The notes under the pieces were generated by a model. That model ran no database searches and was not told the origin of the DNA. It saw only the letters and a program-made list of their open reading frames with translations. A stretch of 32,416 bases of DNA, from positions 1 to 32,416 of the forward strand of contig CAZIKB010000072.1 in NCBI GenBank assembly GCA_964539665.1, given 5' to 3'. Positions 8,303-16,463 of this stretch are shown one piece after another. The translations under genes and the position numbers were made by a program. Within the stretch, counting starts at the first letter, position 1, and every line of letters begins with the position of its first letter. The stretch comes from CAZIKB01 sp964539665. GTDB taxonomy: Bacteria > Zhuqueibacterota > Zhuqueibacteria > Oceanimicrobiales > Oceanimicrobiaceae.

Positions 8303-8392
8303 GGAGTGTAAAAATCAGTGAGCGTAGTGAACGTATTTTTACGAGAGACGCTTTTTAAAAGAAAAAATACGCAACGCTGATTTTTGCACTCC
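8303..8392. repeat. Inverted repeat / hairpin after the M3 peptidase gene
   Basis: GGAGTGTAAAAATCAG (8303-8318) pairs with CTGATTTTTGCACTCC (8377-8392) with one mismatch. Inside, CGTATTTTT (8332-8340) can pair with AAAAATACG near 8364-8371, extending the fold. It begins about 50 bases after the peptidase stop and could end transcription or be a small repeat element; it lacks the T-run of a simple intrinsic terminator. Confidence 0.65.
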
Positions 8393-8598
8393 AATTTTCA
8401 CTGAAGTTGCTTGTTTATTGCATCTTGAAAAAGTGAGAAATGTTAGTATATCATATATTCGTGATTCTTTTGTGGCTTTGGGATTAGGTTGCGAGAACAA
8501 TTCAGACTCTACCTCCAGCCAGCTAAAGAATGTACCATTATAAGTAATCTCAACCCAGGCCTGATTTAATCTTAAGTAACAGCTTGAGAGTTTTATTA

Positions 8599-8895
8599 TG
8601 TCATTGCGAACGATCCCGACTTTTATCGCATTGGCGTCAACCTAAGTAACAGTCCCCCTTAGCAAAGGGGGATTTAGAGGGTTGTATTAATCTTAATAAT
8701 GAAATTGTTGATAATTTGTGTAATCGTAGCTTAACAGTAAACCTGAATAAATGAATTACCATTGTAAATTCGGCTTTTACAACCCCCTTTGTCCCCCTTT
8801 TTTAAGGGGGAATTATAAAACTATTGCTAAAGTTGACGCCAATGCGAAGGTATTCGGGGCTTCACCCTGTAAAAAGCACGGGATTCGCAATGTCA
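8599..8895. repeat. Nested inverted-repeat element, MITE-like
   Basis: The outer arms are TGTCATTGCGAACGATCCCG (8599-8618) and CGGGATTCGCAATGTCA (8879-8895), imperfectly complementary. Next inside is a perfect 15-base pair, CGCATTGGCGTCAAC (8627-8641) and GTTGACGCCAATGCG (8832-8846). Each half then carries its own small hairpin: CCCCCTT-AGCA-AAGGGGG at 8654-8671 and CCCCC...GGGGG at 8793-8810, plus AGGGTTGT/ACAACCCCC arms. No coding capacity. It looks like a non-autonomous mobile or palindromic repeat. Confidence 0.7.
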
Positions 8896-9086
8896 GCATT
8901 AAATGACGATTTCTAACATTGGGCTCAAGGTGATGCGCTTTAAGAGCGTGACTTTCCATGTTTAAAGCTTTAAAGTTGATTTAGTTTGTTGTTCAAGGTT
9001 ATGCTCAGATAAAATGCGCACACCGAGCCATGTTGTTATACTGAACGTTCAAGATCTAAAACTTCTAACTTAACAAGGAATAGTTT

Positions 9087-11744
9087 ATGGTTGGCAAGAA
9101 GATTGCTCAGTACAAAATTATAGAAAAGCTTGGCGAAGGCGGCATGGGTGTGGTCTACAAAGCCGAGGACACCAAGTTCGACCGGACGGTTGCGCTCAAG
9201 TTTCTGCCGCACCAGCTCACCACTAGTGGCACGGAGCGAGCGCGTTTCCTGCAAGAGGCCAAAGCAGCTTCTGCCCTCAATCATCCCAATGTCTGCGTCA
9301 TTCATGACATCAAAGAGCACGAGAACGAGCAGTTCATCGTCATGGAATATGTTGATGGCAGGAACCTACGCGAAATCGTAGGGGCTGAAGATTTTCAGCC
9401 CCTACCGTTGAACGAGGTTATCAAATACGCCTTGCAAATTAGCGAGGCCTTAAAAGAGGCGCACGCCAATGGCATTGTGCACCGCGACATCAAGTCCGAG
9501 AACATCATGGTGAACAGCAAGAACCAGGTTAAGGTGATGGACTTCGGCCTGGCCAAGCTCAAGGGATCACTGAAGCTCACCCAGACTTCCAGCACAGTGG
9601 GCACCCTGGCCTACATGGCGCCGGAGCAGGTTCAGGGCAAAAAGGTTGACGCGCGTGCCGACATTTTCTCCTTTGGCGTGGTGCTGTATGAAATGCTGGC
9701 GGGCCAGTTGCCGTTTCAAGGTGATTATGACGCAGCCGTCATCTACTCGATTGTCAATGAGGACCCGGAGCCGATTCTGAAGCATCGACCGGAGCTTTCC
9801 TCTGAGTTTCTGCATGTGCTCAATCGTGCCCTGGAAAAGGAAAGCGAAGACCGCTATCAGACAATGAATGATATGGTTATTGATTTGCGGCGGGTGGAAA
9901 AAGAAACCTCAAAGAAGCCGGAGGTCGCGCCTCCGGCCCAAACCTCAGCAAAACCGGACATCGAACTGCACGCCAGCGCCAAAGCCATGCCAAAATGGAT
10001 TTGGCCAACTCTCGCGACGGTCGGCCTGGTGGCGCTGCTCACTGCACTAATAGTTTATTTCAAAGCTGACTCTGGTGCCAAGATGATTCGCCTTACGAAT
10101 CCGCGACAAATTACGCGCGACATTGGACTAGAAGAGTGGCCGACATGGGCGCCCGACGGCGAAAGGCTTGCTTATCATTCCAACCAGAGCGGTAATAGGG
10201 ACATCTGGGTAAAACAGATCGCAGGTGGAGAATCCATTAATCGAACCAACAGCCAAGCTAAAGATCGGGCGCCAAGTTGGTCGCCCGATGGAAGTCAAAT
10301 TGCTTTCTTATCGAATCGTGATGGTTTTGGCGTTTATGTCATGCCGGCCATCGGTGGCACCTCTCAAAGACTTGCACTCTGCGGTGGCGCATCGAGTGTC
10401 ACCTGGTCGCCAGATGGGACGAAGCTGGCCTATGTTATATCAGATAGCCTGGCCGCGCCTTACGCTGTCGTCCACAACCTGAGTACACATGATAAGCTTA
10501 GGATTAGTTTGCGAGGAAAAAAATACCGAAGGTTATATTTGAACTGGTCTCCATACGGCGACATGCTTGCCTACGTGGACGCGACTAACTTCAGTTCAAC
10601 AAACACTTCCAATACTGTTATACGGCTGGTACACATCGCTGATGGCATGGCATGGTCTGTAACAAGCGGGAGTTATCCGTACTGGTCACCCGATGGCCGT
10701 TCACTTTATTTTATTTCCAGTCGTGGTGGACCCCTTGACCTATGGCAAATAGCGCTAGATGAGGAAGGGAAGCCAGCTGCCCAGCCCATGCAGGTTACCT
10801 ATGGCCTCGGCATGCGTAGCGTTGCTTTTTCCCGGGATGGTCGCAAGATAGCCTATTCCAAAGGGCGTCTCGTGGCGAATCTCTGGCGTGTGCCTGTCCC
10901 AGGTGCAGGAAAACCGATGTTGACCTGGGAGGCAGCCAGGCAGTTGACTTCTGAAGGCGCAGAAATTCGAGAGATTGACGTTTCAGCGGATGGGAAACGC
11001 ATATTTTTTATCTCTGATCGCAGCGGGAATGGTGACTTATGGTCGATGTCTGTAGACGGCAGCGAACTTCAGCAACTCAATTCAGATTCAACCTTAGAGG
11101 GGGGGGCCAGTCTATCCCGGGATGGGCACAGGATCGCCTTTGGGTCCAATCGTAGCGGGCACATGCACATTTGGATCATGTCATCTACGAGTGGACCAGC
11201 AGAGCAATTGACCAAAGGTGAGTCAAACGAATTCTGGCCCATGTGGTCTCAGGATAACCGGGAGATTGCATATTCATCGCAAGCAAGCGGCCTCAAAAAT
11301 GTGGATGTCTGGGTAATTCCGGTGCAGGGGGGCAAAGCCAGGCAAATTACAACCGGTTTGAGTGCTTTCTTTCCTGTTTGGTGGCCGGATGGCAAATCGA
11401 TAGCATTTACTTCCGCTCACGATGGGACCAGGCGGATCTGGCGAGCGCCCCTTGCGGGTGGCCAGCTTGAGTCACTAACCAGCCTACAACTTGATGGTGT
11501 GGCTCCAGATGATCTCGTTTGGTCGGGCGATAGAACACACATCTACTTTATCAGGCAGGTTGAGAACAATAGAAACATTTGGAGTCTCTCGATTTCGGAT
11601 GGCACCGTACAGCAGTTAACGGGCTTCAAGGGCCGGTATGGTGAGTTGGGCAGATATTTTGCCACCGATGGCAAGTACCTGTACTTTACCTGGTCAGAAA
11701 ACCTTGGCGATATCTGGGTGATGGATGTGGAGAGGGAGCGTTGA
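9087..11744 (+). CDS. Ser/Thr protein kinase with TolB-like PD40 propeller
   Basis: Residues 1-275 are a Hanks-type kinase domain: GEGGMGVVY loop, VALK with K38, HRDIKSEN with catalytic D134, DFG with D152, and APE. A linker (about 276-300) leads to one membrane helix (about 304-325), then a long C-terminal part with repeated PxWSPDGxxIAF/Y units typical of PD40/TolB-like beta-propellers. The kinase should sit in the cytoplasm and the propeller outside as a sensor. The start has AACAAGGAATAG upstream. Two perfect DNA palindromes lie in frame, at 9378-9405 (between kinase lobes) and 9917-9937 (in the linker). The kinase half is more GC-rich than neighbouring genes. Ligand and targets are unknown. 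A near-identical kinase start recurs at 11916. Confidence 0.93.
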   Translation: MVGKKIAQYKIIEKLGEGGMGVVYKAEDTKFDRTVALKFLPHQLTTSGTERARFLQEAKAASALNHPNVCVIHDIKEHENEQFIVMEYVDGRNLREIVGAEDFQPLPLNEVIKYALQISEALKEAHANGIVHRDIKSENIMVNSKNQVKVMDFGLAKLKGSLKLTQTSSTVGTLAYMAPEQVQGKKVDARADIFSFGVVLYEMLAGQLPFQGDYDAAVIYSIVNEDPEPILKHRPELSSEFLHVLNRALEKESEDRYQTMNDMVIDLRRVEKETSKKPEVAPPAQTSAKPDIELHASAKAMPKWIWPTLATVGLVALLTALIVYFKADSGAKMIRLTNPRQITRDIGLEEWPTWAPDGERLAYHSNQSGNRDIWVKQIAGGESINRTNSQAKDRAPSWSPDGSQIAFLSNRDGFGVYVMPAIGGTSQRLALCGGASSVTWSPDGTKLAYVISDSLAAPYAVVHNLSTHDKLRISLRGKKYRRLYLNWSPYGDMLAYVDATNFSSTNTSNTVIRLVHIADGMAWSVTSGSYPYWSPDGRSLYFISSRGGPLDLWQIALDEEGKPAAQPMQVTYGLGMRSVAFSRDGRKIAYSKGRLVANLWRVPVPGAGKPMLTWEAARQLTSEGAEIREIDVSADGKRIFFISDRSGNGDLWSMSVDGSELQQLNSDSTLEGGASLSRDGHRIAFGSNRSGHMHIWIMSSTSGPAEQLTKGESNEFWPMWSQDNREIAYSSQASGLKNVDVWVIPVQGGKARQITTGLSAFFPVWWPDGKSIAFTSAHDGTRRIWRAPLAGGQLESLTSLQLDGVAPDDLVWSGDRTHIYFIRQVENNRNIWSLSISDGTVQQLTGFKGRYGELGRYFATDGKYLYFTWSENLGDIWVMDVERER
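9378..9405. repeat. Perfect palindrome inside the kinase domain
   Basis: GTAGGGGCTGAA (9378-9389), a four-base loop GATT, and TTCAGCCCCTAC (9394-9405) form a 12-base perfect stem. It is read in frame as VGAEDFQPLP, between NLREI and LNEVIKYALQI, a place where related kinases usually have a short loop. Confidence 0.85.
9917..9937. repeat. Perfect palindrome in the kinase linker
   Basis: GCCGGAGG, loop TCGCG, CCTCCGGC form an eight-base GC-rich stem. It encodes part of a Pro/Ala-rich linker between the kinase domain and the membrane helix. Confidence 0.75.
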
Positions 11745-11915
11745 AAATTACAAATAACAATAGGCCAAATAGCAAATAAATAACAATAACCAAAATTCCA
11801 AAATTCAATAAGACCTGCAAATATTGGGGTCGCATTTTGTCTGAGATTTGCTGCTTGATGATTTGGGATTTTGAAAAGGACAAATTAAGAAAAACATGAC
11901 TCGGGAGCAAAAGGA
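11745..11915. other. Low-complexity AT-rich spacer
   Basis: The spacer holds repeated CAAATAACAATA/CCAAAATTC-like words (11748-11810) and GATTTGGGATTTTG near 11860. These look like degenerate intergenic repeats. AAAAGGA stands right before the start codon at 11916. Confidence 0.45.
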
Positions 11916-12233
11916 ATGATCGGCAAAAATATATCACACTACAAAATCCTCGAAAAGCTCGGCGAAGGCGGCATGGGCGTCGTGTACAAAGCCGAGGACA
12001 CCAAGCTCGACCGGACGGTGGCGCTCAAGTTTCTGCCGCACCAGCTTACCAATAGTGGCACGGAGCGGGCGCGTTTCCTGCAAGAGGCGAAAGCGGCATC
12101 TGCCCTCAATCACCCCAATAGCCACAACGTGGTTTGGGATCATCGAACCAGGCTGCCCCCAAGCGGTCTGTATGTCAACCGATTGAAAGCTGGAGATTTC
12201 GTACAGCAGCGGAAGATGTTGTTGACCAATTAG
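11916..12233 (+). pseudogene. Chimeric remnant: kinase N-lobe fused to a T9SS sorting tail
   Basis: Residues 1-68 (MIGKNISHYKILEKLGEGGM to NHPN) match the first 68 residues of the kinase at 9087 almost exactly, including GEGGMGVVY and VALK. From residue 69 the sequence abruptly becomes a T9SS C-terminal tail (HNVVWD...SGLYVNRLKAGDFVQQRKMLL), very close to the end of the SBBP protein at 14726 (HSVVWD...SGLYISRLIAGDFVEQRKMLL). The junction is near base 12119. The kinase lacks HRD, DFG and everything after the N-lobe, and there is no signal peptide for the secretion tail to work. The simplest reading is a deletion that fused the 5' end of one gene with the 3' end of another. The frame and ribosome site are intact, so a short protein could still be made. 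Confidence 0.85.
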
Positions 12234-12296
12234 GCTGAAATGTGCAATGTGTAAAATAATACGTTTAACACGAATCCCAAAATACGGAGGAACACC

Positions 12297-12974
12297 ATGA
12301 AGAAGCTAATCCTTTTGACATCGCTATTTTTCTTAATTGCCGTTTTTGCTTGCAGCAAATCAGATGCAGAAAACGAGGCCGGCACAATAACAGCTTCCAA
12401 GATGAAACGCTATGGTATCAAAGAAGCCTGTATCGAATACACGGTCAGCGGCAGTCAGGCCGGCACGGAAATCCTCTACTTCGATAATTACGGCATACGG
12501 GAAGCAAAACATGAAAAGAAGACCATAAAAATAGGACCCATCACGCAAGAAGAGGACAAGGCGACCTATTTGGAAGACGGCGTTACTCAGTATATTGTTA
12601 ATCGCAAGGACGGTACCGGCACCAAGACAAAGGCCAAGATCATGGAGCAGTTCGAAGGCAAGGATATGACCAAAGTCGGCGAAAAAATGATGACGCAGAT
12701 GGGCGGCAAAAAAATACGCACCGAAGAATTTCTCGGCAGACAAACCGACGTTTGGGAAGTTAAGCAGATGGGCACAACAACATGGGTTTGGAAAGGCGTC
12801 ACCTTAAAAACCATCACAGACTTCATGGGGATGAAAGTCAGCATCGTGGCAACCAAAATATCTGAATCTTTCGACAAGAAAAAGGTGCAGAAGCCGACAA
12901 ATATAGACTATAAAGACATGGGCGATCCCATGGATATGCTTAAGAAAATGAGACAAGGCCGCCCGAAAAACTAA
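12297..12974 (+). CDS. Hypothetical lipoprotein
   Basis: The 225-residue protein has a short signal peptide with a lipobox-like end (FLIAVFAC, Cys 19). The mature part is rich in Lys and Met and in short beta strands (EYTVSGSQAGTEILYFDNYG, TEEFLGRQTDVWEVKQMGTTTWVWKGVTLK), a pattern seen in lipoproteins of the outer-membrane LolA/DUF4412 kind, but I cannot assign it firmly. CGGAGGAACACC precedes the ATG. It stands between the chimeric remnant and the vWA gene on the same strand, so it may be co-transcribed with the latter. Confidence 0.7.
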   Translation: MKKLILLTSLFFLIAVFACSKSDAENEAGTITASKMKRYGIKEACIEYTVSGSQAGTEILYFDNYGIREAKHEKKTIKIGPITQEEDKATYLEDGVTQYIVNRKDGTGTKTKAKIMEQFEGKDMTKVGEKMMTQMGGKKIRTEEFLGRQTDVWEVKQMGTTTWVWKGVTLKTITDFMGMKVSIVATKISESFDKKKVQKPTNIDYKDMGDPMDMLKKMRQGRPKN

Positions 12975-13049
12975 ACAGGGTTCAAAGTATAATAATGTTA
13001 TAGTGTTCATGTATATGATCTGTGCGTATACGTGGTTAACGGAGGAATG

Positions 13050-14639
13050 ATGAGAAATCGGATTCTTAAATTCGCACTACTTGCTTTTTGTTTGGTCACC
13101 TTGCCATTGAATAGCTTTGGCCAGGAAAACCTCAACGCCATCTACATCATCTTCGACGCTTCGGGTTCAATGTGGCAAAAACTGCCGGATGGTTCCTTCA
13201 AGATCGCAACTGCGAAACAGGTTTTGCAGGATTTCATCGGCGGAGACTTCAGCGGCTATGAGCTGGCATTTCGGGCGTACGGGCATCGCCGCAAAGGGGA
13301 TTGCCGTGACTCCGAACTCGTGTTTCCTTTTGGCGTACCGGAAAAAGTAGTTTCGCAGTTAAAGGAGTTTATGGGCGACGTCAATCCCACCGGCAAAACT
13401 CCCATCAACTACAGTCTGCGGCAAGCACTGCAAGATTTTGGCGACCGCAGGGGGGATATTATTCTCATCAGCGATGGCGAGGAGACATGTGACGACGACC
13501 CCTGCGCCTTGGTCAAAGCCTGGCAGAAAAAAAATATTAAAATCCGCGTGCACGTTGTTGGTCTGGGTCTGGATGAAAAATCCAGAGCCGCCATGAAGTG
13601 TATCTCGGACGCGGCCGGTACTGAGTACTACGACGCCAATTCGGCCTCAGAGCTGGCTGATGGACTTAAAAAAATTCAGAAACAGGCGACGATGGCGGCA
13701 TTGAAGATAAACGGGATTGATGCATCCGGCAATCAACTATCGGTCCGGGGAACACTCAGCCAGAACGACAAGGAGCGCTATGAAATCTCCAGTCACCGTC
13801 GAAACCTGGTTGAGGTTGGAGAATACGATCTGCTCGTTGGCGTCCAGACGAGAAACGGACGTCTGTACAAACCCGTCACTCAGAAAGTGCATGTTACTGA
13901 GACCGGCGAAACAACAATCAAGGTGGAAGTGGTAGTACCACCATCGGTGAGAGCAAAGTTTGTGGAATTGGGCAAGGAAAAACTCAACGCTTATTCTGTG
14001 ATTCAGGCCTTTCAGAGTGGCCGGGAAGTCTTCTCGTTCCGCTCGATCGATGAGGTATACCTCGATGAAGGAACCTACGAGTTTCGCGCCAAACCGAACC
14101 GGGAAAACTACCTTTCTGTGACCGAGACTTTTGCTGCCGGCGACCACAAGGAACTCGTTTTCAAAATGGTGCACACGGTTACGGTCAATATCAAGATGGT
14201 GGCGTTAGGTTCGGGAATCTGGTTTAGAGAGAATTACGAACTGTGGCAAGAAGTTGAGAAGAAGTATACAGTACACATGGTTAATGGCGCGCGCGTACTA
14301 CCCGGTACTTACGATCTCCAACTCACCAACGAGCTCACTCCTTACGTCAAGCCAGGAATTGTTGTGACAGATGCGGACGAACAGTCCTTTGAAATCACGA
14401 TACCCGTCGGACATGTAACGATCATTTATAAGAAGGCAGATGGCACACGTGATAAAGACAAACGCTGCTTCGTCGGCCGCGGAACTACAGGCAGCGGAGT
14501 ATTCAAAATATCGGGTGAAAAACACCCTTTGCTTCCCGGTACCTATAATGTGACCGGGTGGCACGGAAATTATGACCGCGTTGTTTTCGAGGTCAAAGAA
14601 GGGAGGGACATTGAAGTCATTTTGAAAGATAAAGAATAA
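13050..14639 (+). CDS. Secreted von Willebrand factor A domain protein
   Basis: The protein has a signal peptide (RNRILKFALLAFCLVTLPLNSFGQ) and a vWA domain at about residues 28-220 with a complete metal site: DASGS (D36, S38, S40), the Thr in GKTPINYS and ISDGEE. CxxD/DDDPC and MKC cysteines suggest disulfides. The C-terminal 300 residues are beta-rich and carry repeated strands resembling carboxypeptidase-regulatory or Ig-like domains. I chose the ATG at 13050 because GGAGG at 13041-13045 lies just upstream; the frame is also open from a GTG at 13032 and an ATG at 13047. Proteins of this kind bind partners or sense stress at the cell surface; its partner is unknown. Confidence 0.85.
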   Translation: MRNRILKFALLAFCLVTLPLNSFGQENLNAIYIIFDASGSMWQKLPDGSFKIATAKQVLQDFIGGDFSGYELAFRAYGHRRKGDCRDSELVFPFGVPEKVVSQLKEFMGDVNPTGKTPINYSLRQALQDFGDRRGDIILISDGEETCDDDPCALVKAWQKKNIKIRVHVVGLGLDEKSRAAMKCISDAAGTEYYDANSASELADGLKKIQKQATMAALKINGIDASGNQLSVRGTLSQNDKERYEISSHRRNLVEVGEYDLLVGVQTRNGRLYKPVTQKVHVTETGETTIKVEVVVPPSVRAKFVELGKEKLNAYSVIQAFQSGREVFSFRSIDEVYLDEGTYEFRAKPNRENYLSVTETFAAGDHKELVFKMVHTVTVNIKMVALGSGIWFRENYELWQEVEKKYTVHMVNGARVLPGTYDLQLTNELTPYVKPGIVVTDADEQSFEITIPVGHVTIIYKKADGTRDKDKRCFVGRGTTGSGVFKISGEKHPLLPGTYNVTGWHGNYDRVVFEVKEGRDIEVILKDKE

Positions 14640-14725
14640 CCGAGCTGTGTCATTATTAATCCAAAAAATAAATTGATGATACGTGCTCCTAAAATATCAC
14701 TCTACAAATAAAGGGAAAACAAATC

Positions 14726-16426
14726 ATGAAAACTAAACGTCTCTGCATTAATTTTTTATTCTGTTGTTTTTGTTGCTTTTGGGCGGTCAGCATTTATGGT
14801 CAAGGATTTGAATGGGCGCGGCAGACTGAAGGTCTCGCTTCAGCAGAAGGTTTTGCCACTGCTACAGATCCATGGGGCAATGCTTTTGTTACGGGATTTT
14901 TTATTGGCAGCACAACTTTTGGGAGTACGACAATCTCCGGCGGGCCAATTTTCGTGGCCAAATACAATCCTGACGGGAATCTGATTTGGATTGCCAGCGC
15001 TGATGGGACCAGTAATGATAAAGGCAATGCAATTACAGTGGATACTTCTGGTGATGCTTATATCACAGGTACATTCTCTGCCTTTGGGAACAGTACAACT
15101 TTTGGTGATACCACCATTACTGGCACAGATGGAGAAAATATATTTGTCGCCAAAATCGACTCTTCAGGAACATGGCTATGGGCTGTACAAGCAGGATCGC
15201 CTACCGGTGGATTGCAAAACAATGATTTTGGCAGCGGAATTGATGTAGACGCCGCTGGGAATTCCTATATCTGTGGAAATTTTAAAAGCACTGTTGACTT
15301 CGGTGATACTTCTCTCGTCAGCGCAGGCAGCAGCGATATTTTTGTTGCCAAATATAATTCATCCGGAGAATTTCAATGGGCAAGAAGAGCAGGAGGTTTA
15401 GCTGGGGATTTCGCCAATGCTATCTCTGTAGATATCTCAGGAAATTCTTATGTGACAGGTGGGTTCCTCGGAACGGCCGATTTTGAAGATACCACATTTG
15501 TGAGCAAAGGTGACGATGACTTGTTTATTGCTAAATATAATACTGCCAGTGAACTGGAGTGGATACACCACGTTGGGGGAACTACCACCGACCATGGCAC
15601 TGGGATCGGTTTGGACGGTTCTAATAATGCATACATCTGCGGAGCGCTGAACAGCGCGTATGCAACTTTCGGTGATACAACACTCAATGCAGCCTTTGAG
15701 GGTTCCAACATTTTTCTGGCAAAGTGCAATTCCGAAGGTGAATTTTTATGGGCCCGGCTGGCGGGAGATAGGTTTCATGGTAATGTCCAGAGTCTAAGTG
15801 CAGATCCTTCTGGCAATTTCTTTATTACAGGTTATTACGCGGGCCTCGCGATTTTCGCCGGCGACACAATGTCCACCAGCACTTTTGCCGACAGAAATAT
15901 TTTTGTTAATAAATACAATGCTGCAGGTGAAGTGCAATTAGCACAAAATGTTCTTGGGATTGAACGGACGGAAGGTCATGGTGTCGGGGTGGATAATTCA
16001 GGTAATGCTTATATGACGGGTGTATTTCGCGACACGGTCAAATTCAGTAATTCGACCGTTGCCACCGACATCGTCCCTGCTATGTTTGTAACAAAACTGA
16101 GTCCTGTTATTACAGTCGGTGTTCAACAAGGTTCAATTGAAATACCGAAAGAATTTCGATTATCACAGAATTATCCGAATCCGTTTAATCCATCAACCAC
16201 GATGCAATTTACTCTTCCTGAACAGTCTGAAGTCACTTTGAACATCTATAACATCATGGGCCAGTTGGTGCGCACTTTGGTTAACCGTAAACTCCCAGTT
16301 GGTAGCCACAGTGTTGTTTGGGATGGCCAGGATGAACGAGCTATGTTTGTGTCAAGTGGTTTATATATCAGCCGGTTAATAGCTGGTGATTTTGTAGAAC
16401 AACGAAAGATGCTGCTCGTCAAATAG
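14726..16426 (+). CDS. Secreted SBBP seven-blade propeller protein with T9SS tail
   Basis: A signal peptide (ending SIYGQ) is followed by seven SBBP-type repeats, each with a core like VDxxGNxYxTGxF and FVAKYNxxGExxWA, at intervals of about 55-65 residues. This fits a closed seven-blade beta-propeller. After about residue 475 comes a T9SS type A sorting domain: LSQNYPNPFNPSTTMQFTLPEQ, VTLNIYNIMGQLVRTL and GLYISRLIAGDFVEQRKMLLVK. The protein should be exported by Sec and then moved to the surface by T9SS. AAAGGGAAAAC precedes the ATG. Ligand is unknown. Its 3' end is the closest relative of the tail in the chimeric remnant at 11916. Confidence 0.92.
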   Translation: MKTKRLCINFLFCCFCCFWAVSIYGQGFEWARQTEGLASAEGFATATDPWGNAFVTGFFIGSTTFGSTTISGGPIFVAKYNPDGNLIWIASADGTSNDKGNAITVDTSGDAYITGTFSAFGNSTTFGDTTITGTDGENIFVAKIDSSGTWLWAVQAGSPTGGLQNNDFGSGIDVDAAGNSYICGNFKSTVDFGDTSLVSAGSSDIFVAKYNSSGEFQWARRAGGLAGDFANAISVDISGNSYVTGGFLGTADFEDTTFVSKGDDDLFIAKYNTASELEWIHHVGGTTTDHGTGIGLDGSNNAYICGALNSAYATFGDTTLNAAFEGSNIFLAKCNSEGEFLWARLAGDRFHGNVQSLSADPSGNFFITGYYAGLAIFAGDTMSTSTFADRNIFVNKYNAAGEVQLAQNVLGIERTEGHGVGVDNSGNAYMTGVFRDTVKFSNSTVATDIVPAMFVTKLSPVITVGVQQGSIEIPKEFRLSQNYPNPFNPSTTMQFTLPEQSEVTLNIYNIMGQLVRTLVNRKLPVGSHSVVWDGQDERAMFVSSGLYISRLIAGDFVEQRKMLLVK

Positions 16427-16463
16427 CAGTTCAATGGAAAAGCATAGAATATGGAGACAAGTT

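Larger units (their letters stand above)
8251..9086. other. 836-base gene-free region with folded repeats
   Basis: No credible reading frame lies here. It contains an inverted repeat at 8303-8392 and a larger nested inverted-repeat element at about 8599-8895, described separately. TAAGTAACAG occurs twice (near 8573 and 8643). The remaining sequence shows no clear promoter; the last bases carry AACAAGGAAT, the ribosome site of the kinase gene. Confidence 0.7.

Noticed and set aside
12360..12743. Long open frame on the minus strand opposite the lipoprotein gene
   Set aside because: It lies fully within a gene with a good signal peptide and ribosome site and shows no protein likeness.
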